A model generated the notes under the pieces. It was not told where the DNA came from. It ran no database searches and saw nothing but the letters and a program-made list of their open reading frames with translations. From NCBI GenBank assembly GCA_037179515.1, contig JAXCGZ010017030.1:113501-177500 (forward strand): 64,000 nt of DNA, in the 5' to 3' direction. This document shows, one piece after another, positions 63,777 through 64,000 of this stretch. Every line of letters starts with the position of its first letter. Position 1 is the first letter of the stretch. Origin of the DNA: Halocaridina rubra. Taxonomy: Eukaryota > Arthropoda > Malacostraca > Decapoda > Atyidae. A program made the translations under genes and the position numbers.

Positions 63777-64000
63777 TGAATAATTATGGTTGCACAGAGA
63801 CACATCCTCAACATGCAACAAAAAGAGCAGACGACAGATCTCCGAAAGGATACCTCTTACTTATATTTTTTCTTTTATAAAAAGACAAAGTCTTTGAACC
63901 AAAGAATTAACGTAGTTGAGCTTCATCATTACCGGTTCTACCTCACATCTATCAGTTTTTTAAGGAAAGAGTACAAAGAAGTCAAGGATAGGTCGACAAA

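Overview
The window is nuclear DNA from an animal with a large, repeat-laden, AT-rich genome. Coding sequence is split by introns with canonical GT/AG borders. The rest is LTR retrotransposons, non-LTR retrotransposons, pogo/Tigger DNA transposons and very long (AT)n, (AG)n and (TAA)n tracts. Together the BEL/Pao, Ty3/Gypsy, CR1/Jockey-like, RTE-like and Tigger families with extreme dinucleotide tracts suggest an arthropod, most likely a decapod crustacean. That placement is inference, not proof.

Layout. 1-2221: decayed BEL/Pao fragment and probable 3' LTR. 2222-3423: Ty3/Gypsy integrase fragment. 3440-15669: a 12.2 kb BEL/Pao element with both LTRs, carrying a leader minisatellite and an internal tandem duplication of its gag-pol region. 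16220-18665: a second, different Gypsy-like element. 18956-19313: LINE piece. 19314-20969: an array of six ~274 bp units, each holding a tRNA-like gene, the first unit inverted. 21094-21992: two short TA-flanked DNA transposons. 22711-25099: a duplicated segment, one copy interrupted by a LINE 3' end.

Host gene. The only convincing host gene is on the minus strand, 52383 down to 26994. It is an ortholog of ARHGAP1 (p50RhoGAP/Cdc42GAP), with a Sec14-like BCH domain followed by a RhoGAP domain. Seven exons join in frame to 418 residues plus a stop; only a short N-terminal exon is missing. Its 16.5 kb fourth visible intron (30865-47354) is filled almost end to end by five Tigger-type elements separated by (AT)n tracts. 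One has a nearly complete transposase, one has its transposase replaced by a repeated acidic-peptide-like sequence, and one is little more than ends plus a 160 bp tandem array.

52384-64000 holds microsatellites, two CR1-like LINE copies, an RTE-like LINE, a tRNA-derived SINE-like sequence and a 440 bp near-perfect palindrome. No further host exon could be supported there.

No clearly new biological system is visible. The most unusual structures are the duplicated BEL element, the Tigger family with variable subterminal repeats and probable captured sequence, the tRNA-like array and the large palindrome.
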